Shown here piece after piece: positions 7,256-17,568 of a stretch of 64,000 bases of DNA. A program made the position numbers and the translations under genes. Source of the DNA: a virus. The stretch's first letter is position 1. Each line of letters begins with the position of its first letter. The notes under the pieces are model-generated. The model worked only from the letters and a program-made list of their open reading frames with translations, was not told the DNA's origin and searched no databases. The stretch covers positions 182,148 to 246,147 of the IMG/VR virus record IMGVR_UViG_3300042922_000542; one strand, given 5' to 3'.

Positions 7256-9666
7256 TATTTACCACCTCCTTGAGAATAGTCTGGTTGATTGATATCAATT
7301 TCCAGAATAATACGCTTATTGATATTACGGAAAGATACAGCTGCATAGCAATGCATCATCATATGTTTTTCTTCATATTCATTTGCTTCAAAGTAGATAT
7401 TTAAATCCTGAACCCAATTTCCAATCCATGGTCTATAAATATCCATTTGAGAATCTGTGTATCCTTTACGTACAACTGGATCACTCCACTCGTATAAGTA
7501 TCCACGATTAGATTTATCTAATCCTTTTTTAAGGATATTGAGTACACGCACATTAGTTTCTTCAAGCAATGCTGATGCATCATTTTGACATGTATTTTGA
7601 ACTGCACGTTGTACCGTAATTCCCTCGTCTAATGTCAGATAATAATTTACACGATTCTTGTATAATTCTTCTTTTACATCCCAGTCGATTAGATCTAATT
7701 CTGGCATGAATGTGTTTTTAATTATGTTTGGTATTTGTGCGTATGAATTTACAAACGGCTTATTAGGGCCATACTTAAGAATATGAGGAATTAATCTTTC
7801 TGCTAAGAAATATGTTACGGTAACTTTTACCTTTCTACCAGATGTAGGATCTATTATTTCATAATATCCAAGATCCACAGAGGTGTTTCTACCGTCGAAA
7901 GGTGCCATAGCATTTATTATAGAATGTAATTCTGAATTTACTTCGATTGATTTCAATCCAATTAATCCAGTATCAAGTTTTAATTCACAACCAGCTCCAG
8001 GTCCTTTAGCTAAAGGCATACCATTCTTATTACGGAATTGATTAAGGTCATACATTGCCTTTTTAACATTAACCTCGTCTGGAGTTATTTCTATAGAACC
8101 AGATGTTAGTATTGCTAAGGCCCTATAATCATCATCAGTTAATACTGTAGATCCATCATAAAGCATCTTTATAGTAGAATCGATATTTAAATCAACATCG
8201 CCAAGTGTCAAGTTATAATTAGCATCGAATATAAAATCAAGGTTTACTCTTGATGGAGAAAGAATGTATCTATCTTTCTTACCACGGAATGCCTTCACAT
8301 ATTCTTTTGATAATAATATCTTTAATTCAGCATTTGTTGGAGCACGATCTACACCCTCAATACTTATTGATTCAAAGTCACCATCAAATCCACCATCTAA
8401 TAGAACGCCTACATCTGTTGCTAAATTTTTACCATCATATTCAGCAGCATCAATTGCTTCTGGAACCCCATCATCATATGTTATTGCACCGTCTGCAGCT
8501 ATAGCAACAATGATATATGCATAACGACCATTATTGTGATCTGGGTCCGCAGTTAATAGAAGTTTCGCTCCAATAAATGCAGTATCCCAAGCAGATGTAT
8601 TAAGAGGTTTTACAGATGCAGTAGACTTATCTGGAACTACATATCCACGACTTTGAATTGTGTAATTCTGATAATAAGGTATTAATTCATCATTACGAGT
8701 ATTCAATTTATAACCGAATACTGGATCAAATGCATCTAAAGTTATCTTTTTAGCAACATCTAATTCATCTAAATCAGCCGTTGTCGGTGTGATTGTACCA
8801 ATATATGCTGCATTAAGTTCTACAATATCACTGTAAGCTTTAAATAACTTATCCATAGAATCTTCAAATGATTTAATTACAACTGGAGTAGTTCCAAGAG
8901 TATATTTATTAATAACATCATCAATCAAAGTTGATTGGTTATATTGAGATCCATTTGATAACGATCCAACAAAGTAATTCTTAGTTGCAGTTGCAATATC
9001 ATTTTCAATAACTCCGAATCCATACGCTTTAACATTGTAATCATATTCGAAATTATAATCACGAGTCAATCTTAATGAATATTGATTTCCATATTTACCT
9101 CTACCTGTTGATCTTACATAGAATAATGGAAGTACTTTATATCCAGTTAATGGGTCCGCAGTTTCGTTTGCTAATGATCTAGCATATTCCTCAATAGCAC
9201 TTTCGGTAATAGCACCGGCAGCAATTGCAGGTGGTTTTGCATATGCTGTTTCAAATTTAATTTCAAGTCTTTTCTTACCGGTCGGCTGTCCGTTTACATC
9301 TAATACATCTCCTGTACGATATTTAGCTAAAACTATTGTATTAGCATATCTCGCATTATCAGGAAGTACCCTCATAAACCATACGTTTGTATATTGATTA
9401 TTCAATAATACATCCGCCTGAAGAGATGACTGACCGTATTTTGTAAAGTTACTTTTTCCAAATAATTGCACCTTAGTTGCATAATCGGTCAATTTCATTA
9501 ATTTATTATCGATACCTTTATCAGCACCAGTTACAACTAATGTGGAATATGGTTTTTCTTCTACACTAAACGCAGCAACGTCTTCACTATAAAAGGTGTT
9601 ATCGTTGATTACAGTATGGACATGAGGCTGTGAATAATATGGAATTATTTGTGCAGTTTGTGGCAT
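7255..9666 (-). CDS. Tail sheath protein
   Basis: 803 aa, the contractile outer sheath. The N-terminus (IIPYYSQPHVHTVINDNT) and early segment STLVVTGADKGIDNKL..KLFGKSNFTKYGQ fit sheath domain I. The C-terminal part carries the conserved sheath core: LNILKKGLDKSNRGYLYE and a final beta-rich domain (NIYFEANEYEEKHMM, FRNINKRIILEID). It is longer than the roughly 480-660 aa of common sheaths, with extra domains in the middle (about 200-500) as in other large phages. Its leader, TAAAGGAGATATACAATT, resembles that of the major capsid gene, suiting strong late expression. It is translationally coupled to the tube gene. Confidence 0.87.
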   Translation of the reverse strand: MPQTAQIIPYYSQPHVHTVINDNTFYSEDVAAFSVEEKPYSTLVVTGADKGIDNKLMKLTDYATKVQLFGKSNFTKYGQSSLQADVLLNNQYTNVWFMRVLPDNARYANTIVLAKYRTGDVLDVNGQPTGKKRLEIKFETAYAKPPAIAAGAITESAIEEYARSLANETADPLTGYKVLPLFYVRSTGRGKYGNQYSLRLTRDYNFEYDYNVKAYGFGVIENDIATATKNYFVGSLSNGSQYNQSTLIDDVINKYTLGTTPVVIKSFEDSMDKLFKAYSDIVELNAAYIGTITPTTADLDELDVAKKITLDAFDPVFGYKLNTRNDELIPYYQNYTIQSRGYVVPDKSTASVKPLNTSAWDTAFIGAKLLLTADPDHNNGRYAYIIVAIAADGAITYDDGVPEAIDAAEYDGKNLATDVGVLLDGGFDGDFESISIEGVDRAPTNAELKILLSKEYVKAFRGKKDRYILSPSRVNLDFIFDANYNLTLGDVDLNIDSTIKMLYDGSTVLTDDDYRALAILTSGSIEITPDEVNVKKAMYDLNQFRNKNGMPLAKGPGAGCELKLDTGLIGLKSIEVNSELHSIINAMAPFDGRNTSVDLGYYEIIDPTSGRKVKVTVTYFLAERLIPHILKYGPNKPFVNSYAQIPNIIKNTFMPELDLIDWDVKEELYKNRVNYYLTLDEGITVQRAVQNTCQNDASALLEETNVRVLNILKKGLDKSNRGYLYEWSDPVVRKGYTDSQMDIYRPWIGNWVQDLNIYFEANEYEEKHMMMHCYAAVSFRNINKRIILEIDINQPDYSQGGGK

Positions 9667-9692
9667 AATTGTATATCTCCTTTACTTTATAT
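9667..9692 (-). promoter_or_regulatory. Strong 5' leader/RBS of the sheath gene, shared with MCP and the 324-aa virion gene
   Basis: On the minus strand this leader reads AAAGTAAAGGAGATATACAATT before the ATG. Nearly the same sequence (AAGYAAAGGAGATAAAC, then AATT) precedes the major capsid gene (19412-19446) and the 324-aa gene (45463-45499). Confidence 0.55.
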
Positions 9693-9750
9693 TTTTAACG
9701 AAAAAAGCTACATTATTTACTTGCTTTAAGAAATTGTTACTATAACAAGT

Positions 9751-10470
9751 TTAATATCTAATAATTTTCTCAAGAGGGGACACTGGTTCTTCTACTCCTT
9801 CAATTGTATTATTAATACCACTTGTTATCATCCTGTTGATGTCTTCATATACTAATCCTGAAAATGTTGATAAGTTTTCAACAATATCTCTAATATTACC
9901 AGTTTTATATCGATAACCACTAATAAATGGCGATTTACCATAGTATTCGCCAAATCTCTGTTTGACATCATTGGGATTTCGATATATACTTGCTATAATG
10001 GATTCATATATTTTTGATGGTACGTTAAATGAAATATTTGCCAATTCAAGATTTTTCCACCATATATCAGCGATTTTTGCATAATCCAATGTTTTTGGCA
10101 ATTTACCATTCATCATATATCGTAAAAATAATTCTGCAACTTCTCTACCTTGAGTTATATATTCAAAGAACATAAATGAATCCTTTACATAATTACAGGA
10201 TAACACATCAATAGTTAGACCATGTATTGTAATGGCAGTTTCTGAAGTTTCATAAATATTAATAGTTAATATAGTTGGTATATTTAAGAGTTTAATACCT
10301 TGTGGTGCGCCATTTTTAAATTCTTGAATATATAATAAACCTAACGTTTCTATAGTTGATCCATTATTTGTTGCGAATCCAGCAGTATCGAAATATGTCG
10401 TCGGTATATAGATTTCACAATATGAATTATTATAAATACGACCATTTGAGTTATATAATAGATTTGACAT
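9751..10470 (-). CDS. Probable tail/neck structural protein (unknown family)
   Basis: 239 aa. Not recognised by motif, but it lies between the large terminase and the sheath gene on the same strand, where head-tail connector or tail-completion proteins are common. The N-terminal half is beta-rich (YCEIYIPTTYFDTAG, ILTINIYETSETAITIHG); the C-terminal half is helical (NVPSKIYESIIASIYRN, RDIVENLSTFSGLVYEDINRMI). No membrane segment. RBS GGAGGTACAAG. Structural role is inferred from context only. Confidence 0.55.
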   Translation of the reverse strand: MSNLLYNSNGRIYNNSYCEIYIPTTYFDTAGFATNNGSTIETLGLLYIQEFKNGAPQGIKLLNIPTILTINIYETSETAITIHGLTIDVLSCNYVKDSFMFFEYITQGREVAELFLRYMMNGKLPKTLDYAKIADIWWKNLELANISFNVPSKIYESIIASIYRNPNDVKQRFGEYYGKSPFISGYRYKTGNIRDIVENLSTFSGLVYEDINRMITSGINNTIEGVEEPVSPLEKIIRY

Positions 10471-10544
10471 AACTTACTTGTACCTCCTTTACATTAGTAG
10501 TCATTACGTATTATTTGAATGGTTTAGTACAATTAAATGAAAAA

Positions 10545-12698
10545 TTAAAACATATTAATTTGATCAAAAAATGATGGTGGTATATCAACTGAGTCATCAA
10601 ATATATTATTGCTGTTAGGACGATTGGAATAGATAGGATCATAGATATTACTATTAACGGCTACTGCATATTTTTGCATTTGTTCCATTTCAATTGTGGT
10701 ACTTATTACAATCTCCTCAAACGTTACATTATCTGATGAGAAAAATTCTATATTACCACCAGATTTAATTTCTACATTCTGTTCATAATTCGGTTCTAAT
10801 GCCCCATAAATAGGATGGTCGGTTTTTCTAATACCAAAAAATTCTAAATTATCTCCGGTATAATAAACATAAATTGCATGATTATATGACATTACACAGT
10901 CATCATGTTCACCCTTAGCTGCTTGGATTTTACCAGTTGATGTTCTAATCAGTTTACACATATCATCGACTAAATATTCAGTATTAAGAATTTGCTTGCA
11001 TTCCTTAATGTGATTAAATAATAATTCAAACATAGCATCACGAACTTTTTTCGATGTATATGTACCATATTTCTTATATTGTTGCGATAATTTCTTTAAT
11101 TCATAATCACTTTCAGATTCATTTGCCATATCTTCCAATTGCTGTAATGAATCGGACCAGTATAAATTATCTTTAATTGAGCTTTCACAGATGGCGTGGA
11201 TTAAATATATACCCATGCTATTACGCTCAGGTATCAATACACCCTTTGGAATATAGTTAATTATAAGATCTATTAATACACGTAATAACTCAGTCCCACT
11301 TATATATGGTGATTTAAATTCTGCAGCAATTTGTAAGTTGTAAGGATTAACTATAGTTATAGATGTATTATCACCGCCACCACCGCCAGAAGGATCCACA
11401 CCTATTAAATACGGAATATTGGAATCCAATAATAATTTTGTATTTTGTTCATGCGGATATGTCAACATACGCCATTTCTTATTAAGTATGATGTCTGTAG
11501 TTGATTTCTGCATATGTGATATTAGGAATTCAAGATCTTCAGGTTCTATTGGTGAATCTGTAGATCCTCTTAGACGTTGCATTAATATTTCACGTCTAAT
11601 TGCCATTTTATCACCAGACAAATTATATTGCTCTTCAACCCACTTATGTGTTTTTCTAAGTTGCCAATACTGATATTCGATATAGAATATTCTTGTAACT
11701 TCTCTACTCTTATCGGTTGTGTCATCTTGATGATATTCATCGCGATATGCACTGATGTAATCTTCAATTTCTGCATCACTCATATCATATATTCGCTCAG
11801 TCCATGGAACCATTGATTTTATAATTGGTGCAGCAGTAGCACCTTCTCTTGTATCAAGATTACCAGGCGTTGTTGTGAAGATTCTACCATAAGGACGTCC
11901 TGCAATGGCAGCATTCTCAGATGCGGTTTTAAATGCAGGAGCAGAGTTGGATAATAATACATCAAAATATGGAGTATGTTCGATCTCGTCAAAATATACT
12001 ATGGACATAGAGTCACCACGGGCCATACCTTGGGCATGGGACATACTCGTGGGTTTTGGATGCATAACAATACGATTACCTCTGACTTTATTTTCAAGTA
12101 TTTCTGTTGCTTGTCGTGTCTTTTTAGTTTTACCGTCATTATCAATGAATCGTTTAAACTGTAACCATTCAGGAAGAACATCAATATCATTCTTTAAGTC
12201 TCTTAGGTTCTTCTTAGTGTTATCTGTGTCCTTACCAAAGAAATTGATATTAGCATTTTGAGATGCCAACTGAAAACACCATGATACGATAGTCGAAATA
12301 CTACCAGTTGTTTTATATGTCTGACGAGGTTCGCATAAACATGAGTCAAATCTTTTCGCAAAGCACCATATCAATGCGGCTAATCCACGATGTAAACAAA
12401 AGTCGACAGTACCCTTATCTGATTGAATCCTAGCAACGGTTCTTGCATAAAACCAAATATTTGATTGCAATTCACGCATTAGAATTTCTATTTCATGTCG
12501 TGTTATATTCTTTTTAAAAGGATCTATATCGCATACACCGGAATTAGGATATTTCACTTCCAACATAAAATAATAATTTTTTATACCGAGTGCTTTTAAT
12601 TCCATGGCGGTTTGCATAAAACTTTCATTTTTTGGTGAAAAGTCATAATATTTATATTCGCCTGTATGCGGATCCATAATTCTTTTGATATCAGCCAT
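10545..12698 (-). CDS. Terminase large subunit (TerL), ATPase plus nuclease
   Basis: 717 aa, the DNA-packaging motor. ATPase domain: Walker A-like PRQTYKTT (residues 124-131, catalytic lysine K129) preceded by the adenine-side region; Walker B IVYFDEIEH with D237 and catalytic E238; motif III-like GRIFTTTPGN. An RNase H-fold nuclease domain follows, with acidic clusters YLIGVDPSGGGGGDN (start about 430), VLIPERNSMG and KGEHDDCVMSYNHA, supplying the metal-binding aspartates. The nuclease cuts concatemeric DNA and the ATPase translocates it through the portal (46232-48505). A truncated paralog with destroyed Walker motifs is encoded at 38152-39126. RBS AAAGGAGTAATATT. Confidence 0.93.
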   Translation of the reverse strand: MADIKRIMDPHTGEYKYYDFSPKNESFMQTAMELKALGIKNYYFMLEVKYPNSGVCDIDPFKKNITRHEIEILMRELQSNIWFYARTVARIQSDKGTVDFCLHRGLAALIWCFAKRFDSCLCEPRQTYKTTGSISTIVSWCFQLASQNANINFFGKDTDNTKKNLRDLKNDIDVLPEWLQFKRFIDNDGKTKKTRQATEILENKVRGNRIVMHPKPTSMSHAQGMARGDSMSIVYFDEIEHTPYFDVLLSNSAPAFKTASENAAIAGRPYGRIFTTTPGNLDTREGATAAPIIKSMVPWTERIYDMSDAEIEDYISAYRDEYHQDDTTDKSREVTRIFYIEYQYWQLRKTHKWVEEQYNLSGDKMAIRREILMQRLRGSTDSPIEPEDLEFLISHMQKSTTDIILNKKWRMLTYPHEQNTKLLLDSNIPYLIGVDPSGGGGGDNTSITIVNPYNLQIAAEFKSPYISGTELLRVLIDLIINYIPKGVLIPERNSMGIYLIHAICESSIKDNLYWSDSLQQLEDMANESESDYELKKLSQQYKKYGTYTSKKVRDAMFELLFNHIKECKQILNTEYLVDDMCKLIRTSTGKIQAAKGEHDDCVMSYNHAIYVYYTGDNLEFFGIRKTDHPIYGALEPNYEQNVEIKSGGNIEFFSSDNVTFEEIVISTTIEMEQMQKYAVAVNSNIYDPIYSNRPNSNNIFDDSVDIPPSFFDQINMF

Positions 12699-12868
12699 TT
12701 ATTTAATATTACTCCTTTCTTCAGTCTATTACTTAAAAAGTATTATAAATGAGGTAGTAGTTCTTAATTAGAAAAAAACGCATATAACAATTATTGCATG
12801 ATACATTATAATATTATCATAAGGAATATAAATATTAAAAATTAAAATAAATAGGAGGTAATATTAAT

Positions 12869-13243
12869 ATGACTAAAGGTCGACTTGGAAAAAGAATAAC
12901 TGAAAATTATATTAAATTACTAAACAACGGAGGGTCGATTAATATGAGAATGTGGCAAAAGGAAATTGAAGTACATTGTGCACAAAGATGTACATTAAAT
13001 CTATTAGGTTACGAAAATACATCTGAAGCAGTAATGGTGTATGTACAAATCGTAGGAATTCAAAACAAGGTATTGGTTATTAGACCGCGATCTAGCGGGG
13101 GTGGTTATACAATAGAAGTTCATACCAAGAAACCAAAATTCAATGGTGTAATAAGTGTAGAAATGATATATGTCGATGGACTTAGAGAGGTACATAAAAT
13201 TTTAGATGAAATGTCATCTGATGATTTTTCATATTTCTTATAA
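12869..13243 (+). CDS. Unknown protein (124 aa), first of a three-gene rightward unit
   Basis: Not recognised. A strong ribosome site (ATAGGAGGTAAT) precedes the ATG. Residues about 30-70 contain two cysteines (EVHCAQRCTLNLLGYE), then alternating beta segments (AVMVYVQIVGIQNKVLVIRPR, YTIEVHTK, VISVEMIYVDGL), so the fold is probably mostly beta. It is followed after nine bases by a pair of tandem paralogs. The intergenic region upstream (12699-12868) contains an AT-rich promoter-like stretch (TATAATATTATCATAAGG). Confidence 0.6.
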   Translation: MTKGRLGKRITENYIKLLNNGGSINMRMWQKEIEVHCAQRCTLNLLGYENTSEAVMVYVQIVGIQNKVLVIRPRSSGGGYTIEVHTKKPKFNGVISVEMIYVDGLREVHKILDEMSSDDFSYFL

Positions 13244-13261
13244 TTAAAGGCGGTGAATAAA

Positions 13262-13594
13262 ATGTTAATGATTTATTTCATAACAGAAACAGGTAGACCT
13301 TTACCGAATGATACAGTTATATCAGTGCTTGATCGAATGGTGGAGACTAAAAAAATAGAAAAACCACCATATGCAAGTAGAAACGGTATCATCATTAATA
13401 ATGCAGAATATTTATTTAAAAATATTGCTGATAACTGCAATAATGATTTTGACATCGTGTATTATAATGATAACAATGGTAGTTGGAAGGTACTAACAGA
13501 TTCAGAGTTAATGGATTTCGTTATAACGTTAAATAATATGACGGATCAATCAATATTGTCCAGTAAAGTATTAAATAATATTAATAATAATTAA
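13262..13594 (+). CDS. Small protein, tandem paralog A (110 aa)
   Basis: Start chosen at the ATG at 13262 rather than the in-frame GTG at 13253: the ATG has the site AAAGGCGGTG at normal spacing, and the resulting N-terminus, MLMIYFITETGRPLPNDT, aligns without offset with the neighbour's MMMIYIITENGKRLPNDT. The two proteins remain alignable through the body (ISVLDRMVETK / TSVIKEMVDTN; FDIVYYNDNNGSWK / FVIIRYDNCCSEWT). They arose by tandem duplication. Function unknown; no catalytic motif seen. Confidence 0.65.
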   Translation: MLMIYFITETGRPLPNDTVISVLDRMVETKKIEKPPYASRNGIIINNAEYLFKNIADNCNNDFDIVYYNDNNGSWKVLTDSELMDFVITLNNMTDQSILSSKVLNNINNN

Positions 13595-13620
13595 TAAAAA
13601 AATAAGAGGGGGCTAAAAAA

Positions 13621-13950
13621 ATGATGATGATTTATATTATAACAGAAAATGGAAAACGGTTGCCGAATGATACAATTACATCGGTAATAAAAGAAATGGT
13701 GGATACTAACGCAATATCTGAACCGGGATGTTCATTTAAAAGTATTACACATGCAGATGCGCCTAATGATATACTAGAAAATATCAATAGACAGAAGGAT
13801 GGATTTGTAATAATACGTTATGATAATTGCTGTAGTGAATGGACGAAATTCAATGAAAAAGAAACAAATGAATTAATTACAGCATTATCGAACCCATTAT
13901 ATCAACAATTATCGCTCAACATATTGTTGAGTATATTATTCAACAAATAA
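13621..13950 (+). CDS. Small protein, tandem paralog B (109 aa)
   Basis: Paralog of the preceding gene, sharing the N-terminal strand-turn (MMMIYIITENGKRLPNDT) and the central VIIRYDN..EWTKF block. It differs by extra cysteines (EPGCSF, DNCCSEW) and a hydrophobic C-terminal end (LSLNILLSILF). Ribosome site AAGAGGGGGC. It ends just before a strong bidirectional terminator that separates it from the converging metalloprotease gene. Function unknown. Confidence 0.65.
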   Translation: MMMIYIITENGKRLPNDTITSVIKEMVDTNAISEPGCSFKSITHADAPNDILENINRQKDGFVIIRYDNCCSEWTKFNEKETNELITALSNPLYQQLSLNILLSILFNK

Positions 13951-13958
13951 TAAAATAC

Positions 13959-13983
13959 GAGGAGGGGTCATTGACCCCTCCTC
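13959..13983. terminator. Bidirectional terminator between converging genes
   Basis: GAGGAGGGGTCA pairs with TGACCCCTCCTC around a minimal loop. It lies between the ends of the plus gene (13950) and the minus gene (13994), with A/T-rich flanks on both sides (TAAAAT before, ATTTTA after), so it can act in both directions. Confidence 0.8.
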
Positions 13984-13993
13984 ATTTTACATT

Positions 13994-16900
13994 CTATCCT
14001 TCATAATTTTTTGGATACTTTATATCAATTATAGGACGATCTGCACTTGGTACAGGCATATCCATTATATTTTTTATTGCAGCTAATAATTGCGTTCTCA
14101 TATCTACCAGATATTGATAAGTATGAGGTACGATATAATTTTTAGTACCCACATCCAAAAGCTCAATATACCATTCAACAATTTCAAGTTTACCATATGC
14201 GTATGATACTATCATCATTTTATCATTAGCAGTTCTAATTGATTCACCCTCAATTGTTATATATGCTACAAGATCTGCTGGTATTTTCTTCAATCTTTTA
14301 ATTTTAACCTTTTCATTGAATACCATTTTATCTTCTATATATTTTTCACATTGTGCATATTCAAATCTGGATGTATATAATTCAATCTCTGTATCGAAAC
14401 CAGAATTATAGAATCTTTCTACGATTTGTGGTAGACTTTGCAATGATCGCACAGTCTCGGTATATGTGACATTAGTAGTTAATTGTGATATCAATGATTT
14501 TAAATCATGTATTATTTTTTTCTTAGACTTTTCAGGAGTTGGGTATGTCTCAACTATATCTGAAATGAATTTATTTACTTTATCAATTAATTCCATATCA
14601 GGGTTGAAAACCTTATTTACTTCTCCATCAACATCTCTGAATACGAGCAGCATACTTAATGTATATATAACGACACCATCGAGAGGTCCAATCAATAACT
14701 TCTTAGTAGGTGTATCGAATTTCATTAAATTCATTGCTATTTTTTCAGCACCTTTGTCTATATTACTATTATAGTATTTAATTGCATTCTCAAAACAATT
14801 TAAGAGATCGTCAGGTGTTTTAAATGTCTTAAATAATTTTTTAGATACTTTAATATTAATTGATCCGCTTCTTCGTAAAAACGTGGTAAATGTTTCATGG
14901 CCATTTATAAACCTATCAACAAATATATTATCGCCATTTTTCTTGATAGATAAATTAGGAGGTATAAATTCAAAATCAATATCACTTTTATCATTAGTAA
15001 ATCCAATTGATATAGCATCAAATTCACTTGCCCATTCTCGCAATGGACCTTCTGATATTAAATTAGCAATTGTATTTAATGTACTTTCACTAACCTTACC
15101 ACTTTTATCTATGATTGATTTGGCCAATGTTAATATGGTTTGCTTTGCGGTAGCAATCTTGGCTTTGTCAATTTTATTTAAGCCCATGGATTCCCCTCTA
15201 CCACCAGGAGTTTTAGTTAATCTATTATCCGGCTGTAAATACCAGCCACAGTTAACACATCTCGCTTGACCCCCACCATATGAGAATGAATGTTCACAAT
15301 TCTCTGGTGCGACAGAAAATGTAGATTCTATATATGGGGTTCCGTTATTAGCATAATCCCAAAGTTTCTTAGCCGCATCATCATCAAATCTGAGTTCAAA
15401 CATATCGATTCCATCATCGGGATCCCCACCAAGAACAATTGTTATACCAGGATATTTCTGTTGGAAATCAACCCTACCATCTTCAAATTCTCTATCAATT
15501 TCTTGAAGTAATAAATAAAGCTCATAATGTAAAAATCTATACGATTTTTGTTCATCCAGGGTCATCTTCTTATATAATTCATATTCCGCATCTTCAAAAT
15601 TAAAAGTTTGCTGTTGATCAGTTACGTATATAACTGCACTATATGAATTATTCTGTGGACTATGTGTAACACTACCACACCCTGTAATCGATGAATATAT
15701 ATATTTCTCGATCTCATCAATTATATGTTTTTCGGATAGTCTACTATATTCAGATTTTTTCACTTTATCCTTGATCTTGGTTAGAATTTGCTTATTTAGA
15801 TCATCAACAAGTGTTGAAATAATTGGTGGTAAGTTATCCTTTGATATGTTAATAGTCTTAGGTTTATTGCTATTATCATTATTGGTAGTAAATATATTAA
15901 ATTTATTTTTAAAACTAGTATTATCAGATTTATGTTTAAGAAATTGCGCGCGCTTGATGTTATAGTTATTGATATCAACTGCTTCTGTTTTAATATGATT
16001 ATCCACTACATTACCACGATTTTTAAACTTATTCCATAATTGTTCAGCAATTTTATCTGATGGATAAACATCGTATCCTTCTAAATTATGCCCATCATTA
16101 AATTCATATTCCAATCTTAAATCATATTTTTTGGATATAATGGGTTTAACTTTATTAAATACTTCGGTGATTAATGTGTGGAATAAATGTGCTTGCGTAT
16201 CATTTCGATCATTTACAACATGTCCTGTAATCTGTATCATACATTGATACTTCCCACTTTCAGTTGGCCAAATTTGGACAGCTTTATTATCATCAATCTC
16301 TGATAATGGCGTACAAAATTTATCAATATATTCTTTACATTTTTCAGATGTTAAAACTGATTTATATTTATCAGTCCTAATCATATGCTGTAAAGTTTCA
16401 ACTATGAATTTATTAGTTTGATTTAATTTTATTTGAAAGACCATTGGTAAATCTTTACGTTGATTATACAACCTAGGTTCAGTTGCTTCATTATAGATAT
16501 TATTAATATTCATATCTATTATATTCTCCTTCCATTCATAAGATTCTTTTTGGATATCAGATGCACTTTCATTTGTTTGTTTCAATTTATTTATAATGTG
16601 GTCAAACTCAGATCGTCCCATTGTAATATATTCATAAATTTTAATAGTCTCATTTATTAAAAGAACTCTTTCTTCCATCGTAAGGGTTTTATTTAATCTT
16701 TTTTTCATAATAATAATTAATATTTCTTTAGGAATTTTATAAAATGCCAATTTACCATATGGCTCATCTTTCCAGTTTTTAGATGGCATAATATGATGCA
16801 TAATATTAATCATATCCATAAAGTCAATATGCATAATATCATTAGCGAGCTTTTCTGGTTTCAAATGATAGTATGCTGCACTTATATTGGATAATTCCTG

Positions 16901-17512
16901 ATCTCTCGCGTTAGCATTATTATCAATAACTGTATTTAATATTGTACCAAACATTCCATTCTTTATTTCATATTCAACACGATCATATATTGATATATCC
17001 TTAATTGTTAATATATGACCAATTTCATGAGATATTATTATTTTTAAATCATCTATTGTTTTATAATTAAACGCAATCATTTTTTTTATATTTATAATCA
17101 TGGCCGGAATACGATTAGTGTCATCTTTAAATTTATCAATATATTGCGATATATTTGTGGATTGACTTATATTATATTTATTCAAATCTTCAATTTTGAT
17201 AGATTTAATCATTATTTTTGCATCAGGATGCATTAGATTCGAGTCATCCTCAATAAATATAACTAGAATATTATATTTTCTAATAAATTCTTCGAGTATC
17301 ATTTTAATATCAGTTTCCGACAAATCAGGTGTCGTATATTTCGTTTTTTCATCATGTATTGTCTTATTATTTAATTTATTATTTAATTTATTATTTATTT
17401 CAATAATTTTCAATGGAGATTTAATCAAATTTTGCATTAATATATCCATATTTTGTAAATTAATTAATAAATCAATATCATTTTTATTTATATGATTTAA
17501 TGCGTTATTCAT
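13994..17512 (-). CDS. Giant zinc-metalloprotease-like protein (1172 aa) with a zinc ribbon
   Basis: Residues 162-166 are HEIGH, a zincin HExxH motif, following a hydrophobic strand-helix (KTIDDLKIIIS) and followed by a region with further possible ligands (VIDNNANARDQELSN, then NDIMHIDFMD). This fits a metallopeptidase domain in the N-terminal 260 residues. Near residue 750, CEHSF...CVNCGWYL gives a four-ligand zinc-ribbon-like cluster. The C-terminal 400 residues are mixed alpha/beta with no recognised motif. It follows the capsid gene's unit on the minus strand, so it may be packaged or act in assembly. Protease activity is inferred from the motif alone; the substrate is unknown. No signal peptide. 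Confidence 0.65.
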   Translation of the reverse strand: MNNALNHINKNDIDLLINLQNMDILMQNLIKSPLKIIEINNKLNNKLNNKTIHDEKTKYTTPDLSETDIKMILEEFIRKYNILVIFIEDDSNLMHPDAKIMIKSIKIEDLNKYNISQSTNISQYIDKFKDDTNRIPAMIINIKKMIAFNYKTIDDLKIIISHEIGHILTIKDISIYDRVEYEIKNGMFGTILNTVIDNNANARDQELSNISAAYYHLKPEKLANDIMHIDFMDMINIMHHIMPSKNWKDEPYGKLAFYKIPKEILIIIMKKRLNKTLTMEERVLLINETIKIYEYITMGRSEFDHIINKLKQTNESASDIQKESYEWKENIIDMNINNIYNEATEPRLYNQRKDLPMVFQIKLNQTNKFIVETLQHMIRTDKYKSVLTSEKCKEYIDKFCTPLSEIDDNKAVQIWPTESGKYQCMIQITGHVVNDRNDTQAHLFHTLITEVFNKVKPIISKKYDLRLEYEFNDGHNLEGYDVYPSDKIAEQLWNKFKNRGNVVDNHIKTEAVDINNYNIKRAQFLKHKSDNTSFKNKFNIFTTNNDNSNKPKTINISKDNLPPIISTLVDDLNKQILTKIKDKVKKSEYSRLSEKHIIDEIEKYIYSSITGCGSVTHSPQNNSYSAVIYVTDQQQTFNFEDAEYELYKKMTLDEQKSYRFLHYELYLLLQEIDREFEDGRVDFQQKYPGITIVLGGDPDDGIDMFELRFDDDAAKKLWDYANNGTPYIESTFSVAPENCEHSFSYGGGQARCVNCGWYLQPDNRLTKTPGGRGESMGLNKIDKAKIATAKQTILTLAKSIIDKSGKVSESTLNTIANLISEGPLREWASEFDAISIGFTNDKSDIDFEFIPPNLSIKKNGDNIFVDRFINGHETFTTFLRRSGSINIKVSKKLFKTFKTPDDLLNCFENAIKYYNSNIDKGAEKIAMNLMKFDTPTKKLLIGPLDGVVIYTLSMLLVFRDVDGEVNKVFNPDMELIDKVNKFISDIVETYPTPEKSKKKIIHDLKSLISQLTTNVTYTETVRSLQSLPQIVERFYNSGFDTEIELYTSRFEYAQCEKYIEDKMVFNEKVKIKRLKKIPADLVAYITIEGESIRTANDKMMIVSYAYGKLEIVEWYIELLDVGTKNYIVPHTYQYLVDMRTQLLAAIKNIMDMPVPSADRPIIDIKYPKNYEG

Positions 17513-17568
17513 AATATATGCTCCTATAATAAAAGGTATTATACCTTGGTCTATTATGAAAAAAAGAA

